64,000 nucleotides of DNA. Source: Bombyx mori. Its lineage: Eukaryota > Arthropoda > Insecta > Lepidoptera > Bombycidae. Each line of letters starts with the position of its first letter. Positions within the stretch are counted from its first letter, which is position 1. The position numbers were made by a program, and so were the translations under genes. The notes below the pieces were generated by a model that had not been told where the DNA came from, made no database searches, and worked only from the letters and a program-made list of their open reading frames with translations. The stretch spans positions 20,648,001 to 20,712,000 of the forward strand of contig NC_085107.1 in NCBI RefSeq assembly GCF_030269925.1. Direction: 5' to 3'. Of this stretch, positions 1-11,069 are shown in pieces.

Positions 1-733
1 CTCGCAATACCGCCTACCAATACCGCCTACCACCAGTATATCTACACTGGTAATCGCAGTGCGCTCGTATAATACTCAGAGATCGTTTCTGCCCTTTCTC
101 CGATATATCTTAAGTCGCTTATCACCAACCTGAAAACCTCCGATCTACTTGAAAATGCACACATTTCAAGGAGCGATGACAAAGATGCTATATATATATT
201 TTTTTTTTTTTTGGCCTAAGAGTCTGAACGAAGCCACCAGGATTAAATTCTCTTTCATTTTGAATATTAGTTTCAAAAACATTTCAAATTAAAATTTTTG
301 TTATTTAATTTTTATAACCATTTCTTTTTCCAGATCCTGAAAACATCATTTTCCTACTTCACTTTCCTTCGTACCGTGTCCGAATGAGCCGCACACCGCA
401 CGCCGCACGCCGCACACCGCACACCGCACGCCGCACGCGCCGATAACTTGACCAGCAGCTAGCAGTAGTGCAGCAATCTGTTGTACGAGTAGCTACGAGT
501 GTAGTGCGTGACGTGACGTGCCTTGCTAAACGTATTCAATTTATAGCACTGTTAGAGCTCATTCTTTGAGCAACTATTTTTTCACTATATAGTTACAACA
601 CAAGAATAATACAATTGCTTGTTTTCAGTTCAGCGAACATTTAACTGTAGTGTTGTGGTTTGATTTGTTGTGAATTGAGTTGCGATCGATTGTGACGTCC
701 CGACGAGTAGATCATCGAGCCTGACGTGGGACT

Positions 734-771
<38 letters not shown>

Positions 772-957
772 CGCTTGATGTTGTCTTGAAGGGCCCGTGC
801 TGCCGGCGTCGGTCGATTACCAAATTAGTTAATGTAATTTTTAGCACTCGTTGAACTGAATTGCATTTTCTTTCGATAATAAATATAAAAAACACATTTT
901 GATTTTTATTATACATAGAACAATCGTAACAGTAATATTCTACAAACGTTCCTTTAG
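1..957. other. Host DNA without a recognised gene
   Basis: AT-rich chromosomal sequence. It contains a short CCGCACR-type GC-rich direct-repeat run at about 391-436, an oligo-T stretch near 198-213, and the (CGG)12 tract listed separately. The arginine-rich antisense reading frame here is only the translation of the CGG tract. No gene is seen. Confidence 0.6.
735..770. repeat. (CGG)12 microsatellite
   Basis: A perfect CGG trinucleotide run of about 12 units, an isolated GC-rich island in AT-rich DNA. It could lie in a 5' UTR or CpG-rich exon, but no flanking coding evidence is visible. Confidence 0.9.
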
Positions 958-1006
958 AGCCGGAGCGCAGTCCCGCGCACTATCGCGACCCCTCGACGCT
1001 GCCAGC
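958..1006 (+). CDS. Candidate host-gene internal exon
   Basis: A 49-bp GC-rich block with a good acceptor (TTCCTTTAG just before 958) and a donor (GTGAGT at 1007). One frame reads PERSPAHYRDPSTLPA. The block would start with two bases of a split codon and end with two (GC-), so the next exon must supply one base. Both the 5248 and 6754 blocks can do so in an open frame. Too short to assign a family. The split-site logic and base composition are the only support. Confidence 0.3.
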
Positions 1007-1787
1007 GTGAGTTTCCAGATATTATGTTATTTGCGTGTTACCCTCGCGTCGTCCCACTTTTGAATTAACTTCCCTGTACAGCGTTTCCTGAGCGCTATCA
1101 CACGTTCATCTTTAAGCTACGACAGTGACCGTAGACGGACTATAAAAAGCACAATAGAGCATATACCAAGACTCTGGACTCAGGACTCGGCATGTAGATT
1201 TTTAAAATGCTCAATTTTTTAAAGCAGAACTTTGCGCTCCTCGTGCGTTCGTTCTTGTTTCCTCCTCGTTCGCTCTTCGTTCCTGGCGAGTAGGTATAAG
1301 CGATGTTATAAATTGTAGCTCGGATGAGCGAACGAGAGATATTGGGTTCTACGTAGTTAATGTCTCAAGCGCGATTTTCAATATTTGGCCCAAGAAATCC
1401 CCTAAAAACTGGGTGGCTTCACCTTATACAGTCTTATATCACCTTATACTTCAGACCCGCTTATAGGCTTCTTTATACAAGATTTCATAAGTCTGGTCTC
1501 ATGAAGAGCAGGTCCCACCTTTGCCTGGGATCCAAAGTCGACGAGCAGTGGACTTACGGTGTCGCTAGTGTTGTCGTCATCGGACCTCTTCGACACTTGC
1601 GTAGTGATCGCTGACTTGCGTAGCACGTAACAACTCTCTACGGAGAGAGTGTGGAGCCAACTGACAGAAACAATTGATGTATGCCGGACCAGCACTCGTT
1701 ACCGGAGTAAAGAGCTCAGCATATTAATCTGAATGCCACTCAGTTAAAGTACAGTACACTATCAGAGATGTGTTGAAATCATCGTGG
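1007..1787. other. Host DNA, nothing recognised
   Basis: No coding region, RNA gene or repeat family is recognised. Reading frames of 83-84 codons on both strands overlap each other and show no family motif. Confidence 0.5.
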
Positions 1788-2096
1788 CCTAAAGGATAAG
1801 ACATCCGGTACATCCGTATCCAGCGATACACCGGTGTTAGAATCCCGCAGGCGGGTACCAATTATTCTAATGAAATATAATACGTACTTATCAAATGTTC
1901 ACGATTGACTTCTACGGTGAAGTAAAGGAATAAAATCGTGTAATAAAAATCAAAACCCGCAAAATTATAATTTGCGTAATTTCTGGTGGTAGTTCCTCCT
2001 GTGAGTCCGCACGGGTATGTACCACCATCCCGGCTATTTCTGCGGTGCAGCAGTAATGCGTTTTGGTTTGAAGGGCGGGGCTGCCGCTGTAACTAT
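1788..2096 (+). mobile_element. Bm1 SINE, 5' part (interrupted)
   Basis: Bombyx Bm1 SINE in + orientation. It begins with the tRNA-derived head (ATCGTGGCCTAAAGGATAAG) and runs through the GGCGGGTACCAATT box, the AATACGTACTTA-type segment and the AGTAATGCGTTTTGGTTTGAAGGG block. It stops at GTAACTAT, where a hAT-like element is inserted, and continues at 3118. Bm1 is a Bombyx-specific SINE, which is the main evidence for genus. Confidence 0.88.
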
Positions 2097-3117
2097 TAGG
2101 AGTGGGCGATATAAATCGTATCTAGATTCAATATCTATATATCGCAGCAATATCGTTGAATCCGATATCGCCCCGCACGAAATCTATATATCGATATCGG
2201 CCGATACACGATATTGCTCGATGTGATGCGCATCGGCATATCGTACCGATTCGTGAATCGAAATCTATATAACGATATCAGCCGATACACGATATTACTC
2301 GATGTGATGCGCATCGGCATATCGTACCGATTCGTGAATATCGGCAATATTCGTTTGGTTCGTATCGAATCGGCCAGAGTGAGTGAGCGCACGATAGGGA
2401 TATCATGTGATGAATGAAACAGAAACAGGCATTATCCATACAATTGTAAACCTTATATTTAAGTCCATATGTCTGTAGATTATTCTTAGCGTATCAGCAG
2501 GATACAATTTAGGAAAGAAGTTTCAATTTTCAACCCTAACTTGAATGCAGTATAGCCTATTTGCATCGTTGAATTTAATTTCACGCGCTTTGACCTTGAA
2601 CTACAATTTTTGGACAAGTGTTTATAAATACTTAAAAGTTTTTTGTGTTTGATTTTTAAAGTACACATTTTTCTATTTTTAGTTGAATCCAAATAATTGA
2701 GTTTATTTCTTGTGTTTGTATTAAACTTTTGAAATCTACACTCTTTTGGTATATTTTGTAATTTTAAATTAAGATACAAAATACTAAAAACTGAAAATAA
2801 TGTAGCCAGTCCTAAGCCTGATAAAAGCATGAAGGAAAGTTTTTTTTATATTTTTATTTTCATGTTCTTTTTATTACTTTAAAATCATATTTTAAATTGA
2901 TATCAGAAAACCAACCGTATAACGTTGACTTAAATCTATATCTACTACGATATTATATCAGCGTATCGTTTCAAATCTCAAATATCATGAATCGAGAAAA
3001 TCTACTAGCATCCATCAATATATAGATTCAGAAAATATATAGATTCAATATCCGATATTGATCCTCGATATATAGATACGATTCGATACGCGGCAAAACC
3101 GATATTACCCACTCCTA
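2097..3117. mobile_element. Nonautonomous hAT-like DNA transposon
   Basis: This 1,021-bp insertion splits Bm1. It is flanked by a perfect 8-bp target duplication GTAACTAT (2089-2096 and 3118-3125). Its ends are inverted: TAGGAGTGGG at 2097-2106 and CCCACTCCTA at 3108-3117. An 8-bp duplication and a TAGNGNTGGG-like terminus are hallmarks of the hAT superfamily. No transposase frame is present, so it is nonautonomous. The interior is AT-rich with many ATATCG/CGATAT motifs and an 81-bp tandem duplication. Confidence 0.85.
2178..2339. repeat. Two tandem 81-bp units inside the hAT-like element
   Basis: Two adjacent 81-bp copies (2178-2258 and 2259-2339), each starting CGAAATCTATAT and ending ACCGATTCGTGAAT, differ at only a few positions. 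They are rich in ATATCG palindromes. Subterminal repeats are common in hAT elements and may bind transposase. Confidence 0.85.
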
Positions 3118-3259
3118 GTAACTATACCGAGACCTTAGAACTCATATCTCAAGGTGGGTGGCGGCATTTACGTTGTAGGTGTCTATGGGCTCCAGTAACC
3201 ACTTAACACCAGGTGGTCTGTGAGTTCGTCTACCCATCTAAGCAATGACAAAAAAAAAA
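3118..3259 (+). mobile_element. Bm1 SINE, 3' part (continuation)
   Basis: Resumes Bm1 after the hAT-like insertion: second copy of the duplicated GTAACTAT, then ACCGAGACCTTAGAACTC, the CTCAAGGTGGGTGGCG block, the CACTTAACACCAGGTGG block, CCATCTAAGCAATGAC and an A-tail. Removing 2097-3117 and one duplicate restores a standard Bm1 order. Confidence 0.88.
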
Positions 3260-4376
3260 TGATGTTTTGCTTCCGCTTACATAGTATACGGAAACTTAGA
3301 AATGGGTTTGCTCAGTGATGTTTCTGAGGCTTTCAATTATTGCGAGCTCTTCTTGACAATCAGACTTGTCCCGTCGACTAGTGATGAGTAGAATGATCTT
3401 GGTCTTGCATTATCGAGCCTTGGTCTTGGCCTTTTTTGCAAGACCAAAACCAACCAAATGTGTATAAAACTTAACAAAACAACAACAAACTCTACTACAC
3501 AAACTAGATAAATGATATGGAATATTCTAAAATGAATGAACAATAAAAAAGTTCATTGCGTTGTCTGTAATATACTAAGAGAACAACATTTAAAACCTTT
3601 TTAAATTCGCCTTTTTAAATTATTATTTTAAAGAGTGTTATTTATTAAATTATATATTAAAATATGCAAAACTGAACTTCTCCCTTCACTGGATGACAAG
3701 TGAAGGAGGTCAGTGAATCCGTATCTAAGAAAAATCTGTTCAAAATTAGAGAGTTTTAAAGGTTTTAAATACTAAATGTTTTTGTATACATGTCTTAAGT
3801 TAGAATATTTGCAAAAGTCTTCACAGATTTTGGCCAATGTAGAGCGCAATAGTATCTATATTACAACACTTGGGAAGGAAAATAAGAAAAGTCTCAGATC
3901 ACGTGTAATGTAAATGTATGCAATGTAAACATGTGATCTGAGGTTTACTTTTTTACTTTCTAAGGGCTGTATACTATTTTTTTGTCCGACGAAGGCGGAA
4001 AGCGGCAACGTTGCTTAGCGCAGTGGGACGAAAGTTGCCAGTTTCCGCCCGGAGCGGAAAAAATAAAAATAATCATAAACGATGCTCACGAACAGCGTCT
4101 AAAAGAATACAGAAACATCTGGCACCGTCTATTCGGTATCTGGCACGTCAACAGCCACACCAGACGTGCAGGCGGCGGAGGCGGCAAGCGTACTGCAACT
4201 AATATTAACAGATTTCTGTCTCCTAGCACTTATGCGCCGGCCTTAAAGCCTCTTTGGGATATTTACAACTTGTGTTTAGAGATATCGTACACGCTGGTCC
4301 ACACGAATAGTTCTAGCACCAAAAGAGGGAGCGGAACAGATGTGAGCGGATTCAAATCCGTGGCGAACCTTTCGTC
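3260..4376. other. Host DNA with a 13-bp inverted repeat
   Basis: No gene is recognised. An inverted repeat CTCAGATCACGTG (3893-3905) / CATGTGATCTGAG (3930-3942) pairs at 12 of 13 positions around a 24-nt loop. A 132-codon frame at 3982-4380 has no family motif and leads into the LINE remnant that follows. Confidence 0.5.
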
Positions 4377-4985
4377 TTGAAAGAGCTTGAGTCGGCGATA
4401 GAACGCAGTATGCAAGGGCAGGTTTCATCCCAGCTCTCGGATGCGCAGCATAGGTTCAGACCGGCGCGCGGCACAACCAGCAACTGCACACTGCCACACG
4501 TTGACGCGGTAGTGCAGTTGGTGCCGCTTACTTTGACTTTAAATAAGCTTTCAACTTTTTTGACAACATCTTACTTGAGTTCAACTAGACAACGAACTAA
4601 AACTTAGAGTGTATCTTGTTAATGTTTGTAAAAAGCTAGTAAGAGTTTGGGCGTCTTACTTCACCATAAAACTGCTTTACAAACGTAAAGGCTTTAGCAA
4701 CATTGTATGACGCCCTAATAAGAAGTCAACTAGAATTTATCTTGGCAGTATAGGCTCCTCGTGAGTCGAAATATCTATCCAATACCATGTTGGAACAGAC
4801 ACAGAACAAGTTCACTCGTCACTTGTACATACAATTACACGACACCTATGCTTTCTATCCATTGATATGATTGTATGGTTGGGTATGACAAGCTGATGAA
4901 ACAAGGCGCTGGGCGTACTGAAAACGTTCCTTGGCATTGTTAACGCCCCAATTATACCTCCTAAAGACCAATACTCACTTACTAA
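4377..4985 (+). pseudogene. LINE reverse-transcriptase remnant
   Basis: Broken + strand fragments of a non-LTR retrotransposon ORF2. At 4381-4490 the frame reads KELESAIERSMQGQ and then QHRFRPARGTTSN, the usual RT motif (QHGFRPxRGTTTN). At about 4684-4750 another frame reads KALATLYDALIRSQLEF, the C-terminal RT/thumb signature of Jockey/CR1-type LINEs. The catalytic YADD region between them is not recognisable, and stops and frameshifts separate the pieces. An old, dead insertion. Confidence 0.65.
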
Positions 4986-5247
4986 CTAATACCTCAGTTT
5001 GTTCGTCGGTTAACAAACGGCTTTTGTAAGCACTGGCCCTTTAAATTTAGCATTTCGCCGATAGATGGCTCTATTTTAATTTTTTGTACATAGACAATAT
5101 CAATGTTTATTTCTCCGTGATGACCAAGACGTAAAACTGACTACATTATATTATTTGAATATAATCTTACTCATATATAATATATATTTTGTAGAACATA
5201 ACTTTATATTATGATCTGTACGTTCGTCCGTTGTAGAGTTTGTATAG

Positions 5248-5425
5248 TGAATCTGTGGCAGCCGGCGCGGCGGCGTCGCGGCGTCGGTCGATACGAGCGG
5301 TGCGCAGTGCGCGCACAGTGTGCACCGCGTCCGGCCCGGACACACGGGCAGCCGCGCGCGGTCCGGCCCCTGAGCGTTGTTCTGAGCCTCATTCGGTGGA
5401 CATGACTCCGGTTGCTACGTCTTGA
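5248..5425 (+). CDS. Candidate host-gene terminal exon with poly(A) signal
   Basis: A strongly GC-rich block in AT-rich DNA. An AG acceptor ends at 5247. A frame in phase with the exon at 958 (first base completes GCT) is open for 58 codons, begins ESVAAGAAASRRRS and ends HSVDMTPVATS with TGA at 5423-5425. AATAAA follows at 5427. The composition (Arg, Ala, Ser) is low complexity and may be chance in GC-rich DNA. It would be an alternative last exon to the 6754-11069 path. No family recognised. Confidence 0.28.
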
Positions 5426-5432
5426 CAATAAA

Positions 5433-6753
5433 TGAAACTTCCACACCGAAAGGTAAATTGAATGGTTTATTAAAGTTTAACATAGAATCAATATGTCTTA
5501 TCCTTGCCTTCTGTTACTTAAACTCGTATAAAGGGTTCCAGATGGGAGCTAGGTCCGCCATATTACAAACTACATACATTTTTGTCCTGTTCATAGTATT
5601 CACATGTAATTACTAACATTACACGCTACACCGTAATCCAGAGATGTGATATTTATTTATTAACTACACGTAGGACCAACGACTTAACTTAACAGCAGAG
5701 TAAGATATAATAGATTAAAATAACAACTAATAGAAACACTGAATTAAAGGTCATCACTCACCCATATAAACAAGTTGCAACACAAGTGAATCGAAAAATT
5801 AATCCAAATAAAAGGAAAACAACCAAACTATGTATAAATATTACAAATCAATAAATGTCAGTCGTGTTGCACATCACCGGCATGCGGCACCTGCCCTCGC
5901 ACCCCTCGTATCTATGCACTGAACACAAAGCATCTAGCTTCGGACTCTAAGAAGTTGTGGGTCCGTACGTACCGACACTAACCGAATTGTTTGTTCTTTC
6001 CTCGTGGACCATCCTCATAATATTCGGCAACAAAATCACACTGTAGGCAGAATATACCTATATATTTTTGTGGAGAAGTATAAATACAACAAAATAGTGT
6101 TGAAAGCACTAAATTATAAGAAACGTTCTTACACCTCTTACAGTATTTACCAGTCACAGCACTGTGCACACTCTTCCCCCTACCGACAAAGTTGCATGCT
6201 TAGACTCATCAGACCACGGCGGCTTTAAAATGAATTTATAAATTTTCAGATTCAACACAAAACTACAACGGATACATGAATAATAAATGAAATTTCTCAT
6301 TTTCAATCGAGAGTCTCCGCGGGGTCCTGAGAGACTCAGGAGACACACGGGATCGATCGATCTAACAGTAACCCATCAGCAGTCGTGACGTCACACTCTG
6401 ACGTCATACGCTGGCGCCGGACTGAACGAGCAGACACCAGCGCATGTTCTGGTCGCGTCGTCGCTGCGTTCAGACAGACTTATCGAAGCGAGAGCCAGGT
6501 CGGTTGCCCCCGACGCCGGGGATAATTATAATACGATACTTCTTTGGGTTATATTTCTAATGCTAAATTGTATGATATATTTATGACTCAAATGAAACTC
6601 TACAATTGAATCTAACTAGATAGCTAGCTTCATACATAATATCTTATTAATATATATCTGTTCAGGCTTCCAGGGACCCTATAAACACAACGACACATTT
6701 CAACTGCTGATAGCTCCATGCTACTGACATGCACAGTTCAAACCCTGATGCAG
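5433..6753. other. Host DNA, nothing recognised
   Basis: AT-rich, with a GC-rich pocket near 6395-6525. No coding, RNA or repeat family is recognised; reading frames are short and overlapping. Confidence 0.5.
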
Positions 6754-6918
6754 TGATTCGTGCGAAGTCCGTCTTCCCGGCCGCTGTCCTCGCCGGAGCG
6801 GCAAGAGCGCCGTTGGTGGCTGCTGGTTGGTGGCACCGCCGGCACCGCGTGTGTCGTGTGCACCATGTGCACGCGACGCACTGACGCTCAGCATTGGGAA
6901 GCCGAAGATATCACGCAG
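6754..6918 (+). CDS. Candidate host-gene internal exon, Cys-rich
   Basis: A 165-bp GC-rich block between an acceptor (GATGCAG ending 6753) and a donor (GTAGGT at 6919). In phase with the exon at 958 it reads DSCEVRLPGRCPRRSG, then GGCWLVAPPAPRVSCAPCAR, with six cysteines, and ends phase 2 (AG-). That matches the acceptor phase of the 10934 block. A second open frame with a hydrophobic run (WWLLVGGTAGTACVV) is an alternative. Family not recognised. Transcript data would decide. Confidence 0.3.
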
Positions 6919-7329
6919 GTAGGTAGCCCGTTTTTAAGCTCTCTAAGAAATGCACCGAACGTAAAATACATTTTCATTCTGATAAGGACTCCAACAGTTC
7001 ATAAACTTGGCTTTCCCTTCCGGATGAGAGGCACCGAACTCTCGAAACATGTCCCGAAACCATAATAAAGGGATTCTTATTCGTGCGAAGACGGACCGGC
7101 CCGGACATTTAGGTTTCAGAAGTATAATTTATTAAAAAAAGAAATTCCTGGTTAAAATAAAGATTTATATATACATATATAAAAAAAACAACTAATCTAT
7201 AATCGCAGTAACTTTAACTTTGGGGGAGGCCTATATCCAGCAGTGGACGACTAAAGAAAAAAAAAACTGAACAAGGTGTAAAGTACTTACAGAGTTTAAT
7301 TGCAGCCACTTCCCACCTAATTACCCTTG
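6919..7329. other. Host DNA with an RTE-type LINE tail scrap
   Basis: Mostly unassigned. At about 7219-7253 the motif GGGGGAGGCCTATATCCAGC followed by AGTGGACGACTAAAG matches the 3' end commonly left by RTE-type LINEs in moth genomes (family knowledge). Only the tail is present. Confidence 0.5.
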
Positions 7330-7960
7330 AAAGAGCTTAGAGAGCAGTATTGAAAACTATTTTAAAGAAACAATTTCGGTATCCCACAGACACTCTTTTT
7401 AAAGAATTTGGGGTCCTGAGCGTGAGAAGAATATTTATCCTTAGGGCAGCCCTTGATTACCACAGAGAAGTTCCTAAAATTACCAACTTCAAAGTCCTTG
7501 CTACAAAACGTACTCCTGTAATCCCGACGCCCTCAGTTAGGACGGCTTTTGCTCGTCGTTTTAGCTCCTACATGAAGCCTTACTTATATAACAGACTCAA
7601 TAAAAAATACAAAATTCTTAACCTAAATTACGAAGAAGTTAAAAGAAAGTTAACAAAAGAACTGCTTAATTGGTACTACTCTTTTTCGGAGGACTTTCTG
7701 AAAAGCATTAAGTAACCCTAAACACGTATAGTAAAAATCATTACACCTGTTCCTTTTCTAGTGTGTGTGTGTGCATATTCGCTTAACTATTTTGATTTAC
7801 TCGTATATTCAGCACCGTTATTACTAGTTTTAAGATACTCCTGTAAAAAACTCTCCACGAGACAGGCAGGCAGTGCCTAGTGTGGAGAGTTTTTAGCAAA
7901 CTGTTATGTGTAAATGTTTTCAAGGTTAATAAATAAATAATTATTATTATTATTATAATT
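7330..7960 (+). pseudogene. 3'-terminal LINE fragment
   Basis: A 121-codon frame (7350-7715, opening with a TTG-type codon and therefore the C-terminal end of a longer ORF) reads AVLKTILKKQFRYPTD, then RRIFILRAALDYHRE and LNKKYKILNLNYEEVKRKL. This is the C-terminal region after the RT in CR1/Jockey-type ORF2 proteins. A 3'UTR follows and ends in an AATAAATAAATAATTATT... tail at about 7930-7960. A 5'-truncated insertion with no catalytic domain. Confidence 0.7.
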
Positions 7961-8050
7961 ACAAATTATTTAGCGCTGACATGTCCCGTCGAGACTTCCG
8001 CGGTCTCAAGACGTCAGCCGTCAGCTGGCCACTCATGCTTTATTTTATAA

Positions 8051-8350
8051 ATTTACTAGCTGACCCGGCAGACTTCGTAGTGCCTCAACCGATAAATAAA
8101 AGACCTAAACTTTTGTATAAAATAAACTTAAAACAAACAAAAGGAATCCGTCCGACGGGGGACACATCAAAGGAAAAACAAAATTTTTATTTTTATTTAA
8201 TTCCGAGTATTTTCATATTTATCTACCTTTTAAACCTTCTCTGGACTTCCACGAATAATTCAAGACCAAAATTAGCCAAATCGGTCCAGCCGTTCTCGAG
8301 TTTTAGCGAGACTAACGAACAGCAATTCATTTTTATATATATAATAAGTA
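8051..8350 (+). repeat. Dispersed arthropod-type repeat (CTAGCTGACCCGGC...)
   Basis: Starts with TACTAGCTGACCCGGCAGAC and ends with ATCGGTCCAGCCGTTCTCGA, GAGACTAACGAACAGC and a TA-rich tail. These two boxes recur together in a dispersed repeat familiar from moth and other arthropod genomes. I cannot assign its class. Confidence 0.55.
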
Positions 8351-8939
8351 TATATAGAAGATTGTATATGTACGAGTAGTAAGTACCTGGTTATCAAGGA
8401 GACAAAAGATATTTGACAAAGGCCTGAGTCACGCTAATGACATAATGGTATATCGTAAAATAATCTGAGAACCTTGTGTGGACCCGTTGTGACCGAATGA
8501 TATGGAAGTAACGATCAATCAGTAGTATCCTGAGCTCAAACACGCTGAATGACTTATCTAATGTTTCAAATTCGTTTTCACTATCTTTAATGTTAAATAT
8601 ATATACTACCGCTGTGTCTGTACGTACGTACATTCTCATAATGATGTTATTGAATCTTAAACAGTACTCGTGAGGATCAAATGGAAATGGCTCTGTGGAC
8701 AGGGCACAGCCGGGTCACTACTCTGGAGGCTCGGCCTTGGAGTGCTTCATCATTCAAACCACCTTTTCTTTTTTATTTATTTAATAAATAATAAAAAATA
8801 CACAAAGTACATTTTTGTTTCCTTTACTTACATACATCTGACACCTGAACCTGTTAACCAATAAATATATCGAGGGATGGAAAGCTATTTGGTTTAAGAG
8901 ACATTTTTGCAAATTTACACCACCAGTCACCAGGATCAC
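8351..8939. other. Host DNA, nothing recognised
   Basis: AT-rich sequence with frames under 85 codons and no motif. Confidence 0.5.
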
Positions 8940-9182
8940 CAGTTTGGAAGAGGTCGGGTTTGATCTATGCCACGCGAAGCCTTTGTCACTCCTCGACTTA
9001 CGCGAACTCTTTTGCTTTGTTACGATCTATTGCTTGTGCCTTCGACTTCCTACCGCTTTATCAGTGCCTTCTGTTCTCCGTACTTTCTCCTTCTGCTAAA
9101 TATACTGTATGTGATTGGGAATAAACTGTCTACCCTATAACTGACTCCTTATTGTGCCGCCCGGCACTGGTGACCCTACAAT
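8940..9182 (+). mobile_element. Possible LTR retrotransposon fragment (LTR end plus primer-binding-site-like sequence)
   Basis: A pyrimidine-rich stretch is followed by an AATAAA signal (about 9119-9124) and then CCGCCCGGCACTGGTGACCC at about 9160-9179. An LTR 3' end followed by TGGTGACCC resembles the primer-binding region of gypsy or BEL-type insect elements. No second LTR and no gag/pol frame are visible, so this is tentative. Confidence 0.3.
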
Positions 9183-9614
9183 CAACCACCAACCACTTCC
9201 AAAGGTTCAGCTCGATCTATCGTATGCTGCTGGAAGCTCAGTGACGGGATGATATTGAAAAAATATTACGGACGTTGCCTGGTGAAGAAGTTTGGCTACG
9301 GGTGAACATAAGGAAAAGCTCAGTAAAATATAACACTATATTTATGATCACGCCCTAGAGTTCCCATCAGAGTTTTGAACTGTCTTAGTTATGAGTTCGT
9401 GCTGCTTACACGTATCAACCAGGTTCGTTGGATGTGCGCTGTTGTAGTTGATAGTGAAGGGACGTGGGCTCTGATCAACCCAAACACAGTAGTGAAGAAT
9501 CTCTTACCCTACTCGTATTATTTTGATTTATCCATCGCTCGTTGTGCACACAGTACATAAGAGCTTAAAGGAGCATCGGAGGAGCACAGCACAGAACAGG
9601 TTGTTGACTAGCGT
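9183..9614. other. Host DNA, nothing recognised
   Basis: No motif, family or long coding frame is seen. Confidence 0.5.
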
Positions 9615-9835
9615 CTTTTTCCCCCCAACCTAAGCGCTGATAGCCCAAGAGGCTATCCTAGCTACGCTCGAACGGTTAGAAGAGCTCACGGGTTCAACCT
9701 AAGAAAACTTGTTAGCACTAGCCCTATCAAAAGCAGTGCCGAATCTGTCACCGGATCGGCACCACGACCCATTGAGAGGATCCGGCGAGGAACTCAGTGG
9801 GTTAGGTCTATGGGTTAGGTTGCAAGTCGAAATCT
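9615..9835 (+). repeat. Bombyx interspersed repeat fragment
   Basis: Contains AACCTAAGCGCTGATAGCCC, AGAGGCTATC, ACGCTCGAACGG, GAGCTCACGGGTTCAACCT and GATCCGGCGAGGAACTCAGT. I recognise this as a very abundant Bombyx repeat, and believe it belongs to a BMC1-type LINE 3' region (recall, not checked). No coding sequence remains. Confidence 0.55.
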
Positions 9836-10933
9836 TCATCAAATTCGACTCGTCCCGAAAACTATAGTCAACAACGACGAATTAAACGCGGTATAGGAAA
9901 CTGACGGTATTCAAACTGCTGCTGAGTCAGCAGCAGCTTCCGAGGTTAATGAAAATAATGAAGGTCCATTTGCGTCAAATTGGCAAGGTAAAACAACTTG
10001 TGAGTTGGTGCCGCAAGAACTGAACGATGGACACTCTCTCAAGTAGACCGTTCCACAGATGGCGGCCGGCTCTCGCGCGAATGTCTATACATATGAGTAT
10101 TCGAATCCGACTAACTTCGACAGACATTGAAACAAACTGTCGACCTCGATCAATGGTAATATTTGTCGGGGACCCAAATGAGCCATCTAGTCTGATATAC
10201 TGATAGCACAGTATAGTATTCAGCCACGAATGCAGTCGTTGTCTTCAATCGGTGTTGGATGTGGCCAACGCGCAAACCAATACACTTTGTGAATAGAAGT
10301 GGGCGTCCAATCAGGTCTATCTGGATTTGTTGAATAACAAGGCGCTTGGTAGTTTAAAGATGTCCAGTGCGAAAGACACATACACTAACCGGCATAGGAG
10401 CTGTGTAAACAAAACAAAAAAAATAGGTACGCCTCGACCGTTTGTCTGAATGAAACTTAGAGGTTCTCAAGCACAATTTTTGTACTCCTGTAGTGCAGCT
10501 CCAATAGGCTCGTTGACGAGGAGGTGGTCGCCGCGAGGGCGCCATGGTAGTTCTTGGATGCTGAACGCACAGACTTCGGACGCCGAATCGTACACTAGAT
10601 AACATGACCGCGTCTTAGCCGCTCATTTGCTGACCACTTGCTTCGTCTTTGCCGCTCGGTTTTGTTCTCTGTCTTGGTGTGTCTGCAGTATCTACAAAAG
10701 GAAGGTTGTCCCCTGAGCGACCGAACTTCAGAACGAAATAAATTATTTAAGAAAAAAAGAACAAAAAAATCGATTTATTAAAAAAAGTTGAATAATGAAA
10801 AACAAAACTATTTAATAGCTCTCTAACATTCGAGAATTATTTTAAGCAAACTACAATATATTTATTTAATTTGGAAAGTCCATTTGTAATAATGAGTGAC
10901 CACACTCTCCTCTCATCGCATCACCCCTTTCAG
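9836..10933. other. Host DNA, nothing recognised
   Basis: No gene or repeat family is recognised. An 83-codon antisense frame at 10354-10605 has no motif. A pyrimidine-rich acceptor (CATCACCCCTTTCAG) ends this stretch. Confidence 0.5.
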
Positions 10934-11069
10934 AGGGATGGGGCCGCAGACAGCTCCCTCGGCCCCTCCTGCACCCGACTACGTTCCACCGCAGTCGGCG
11001 AGAGAGCTATCGATCGAGTCTGAGCACGACCGACCCGTGACTTCCTCGCTTTTATCTCCGACTAAATGA
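10934..11069 (+). CDS. Candidate host-gene terminal exon
   Basis: A GC-rich block after a strong acceptor. In phase with the 6754-6918 block (AG + A) it reads GMGPQTAPSAPPAPDYVPPQ, then SARELSIESEHDRPVTSS, and stops at TGA 11067-11069. The Pro/Ala-rich then acidic/Ser-Thr composition looks like a protein C-terminus. The chain 958-1006, 6754-6918, 10934-11069 keeps one open frame across two junctions, which is suggestive but not proof. Not recognised as any known protein. Confidence 0.35.

Noticed and set aside
641..916. Arginine-rich antisense reading frame
   Set aside because: It is only the translation of a (CGG)12 microsatellite; no conserved sequence around it.
1788..1860. tRNA gene
   Set aside because: The tRNA-like boxes belong to the head of a Bm1 SINE (also at 22440-22498 and 25346-25420); no complete cloverleaf.
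3982..4380. 132-codon frame as a host gene
   Set aside because: No motif or splice context, and it runs into a recognisable LINE remnant.
5211..5446. Several overlapping frames on both strands in the GC-rich block
   Set aside because: Only the frame in phase with a plausible acceptor and ending just before AATAAA was kept, at low confidence; the others are shadows.
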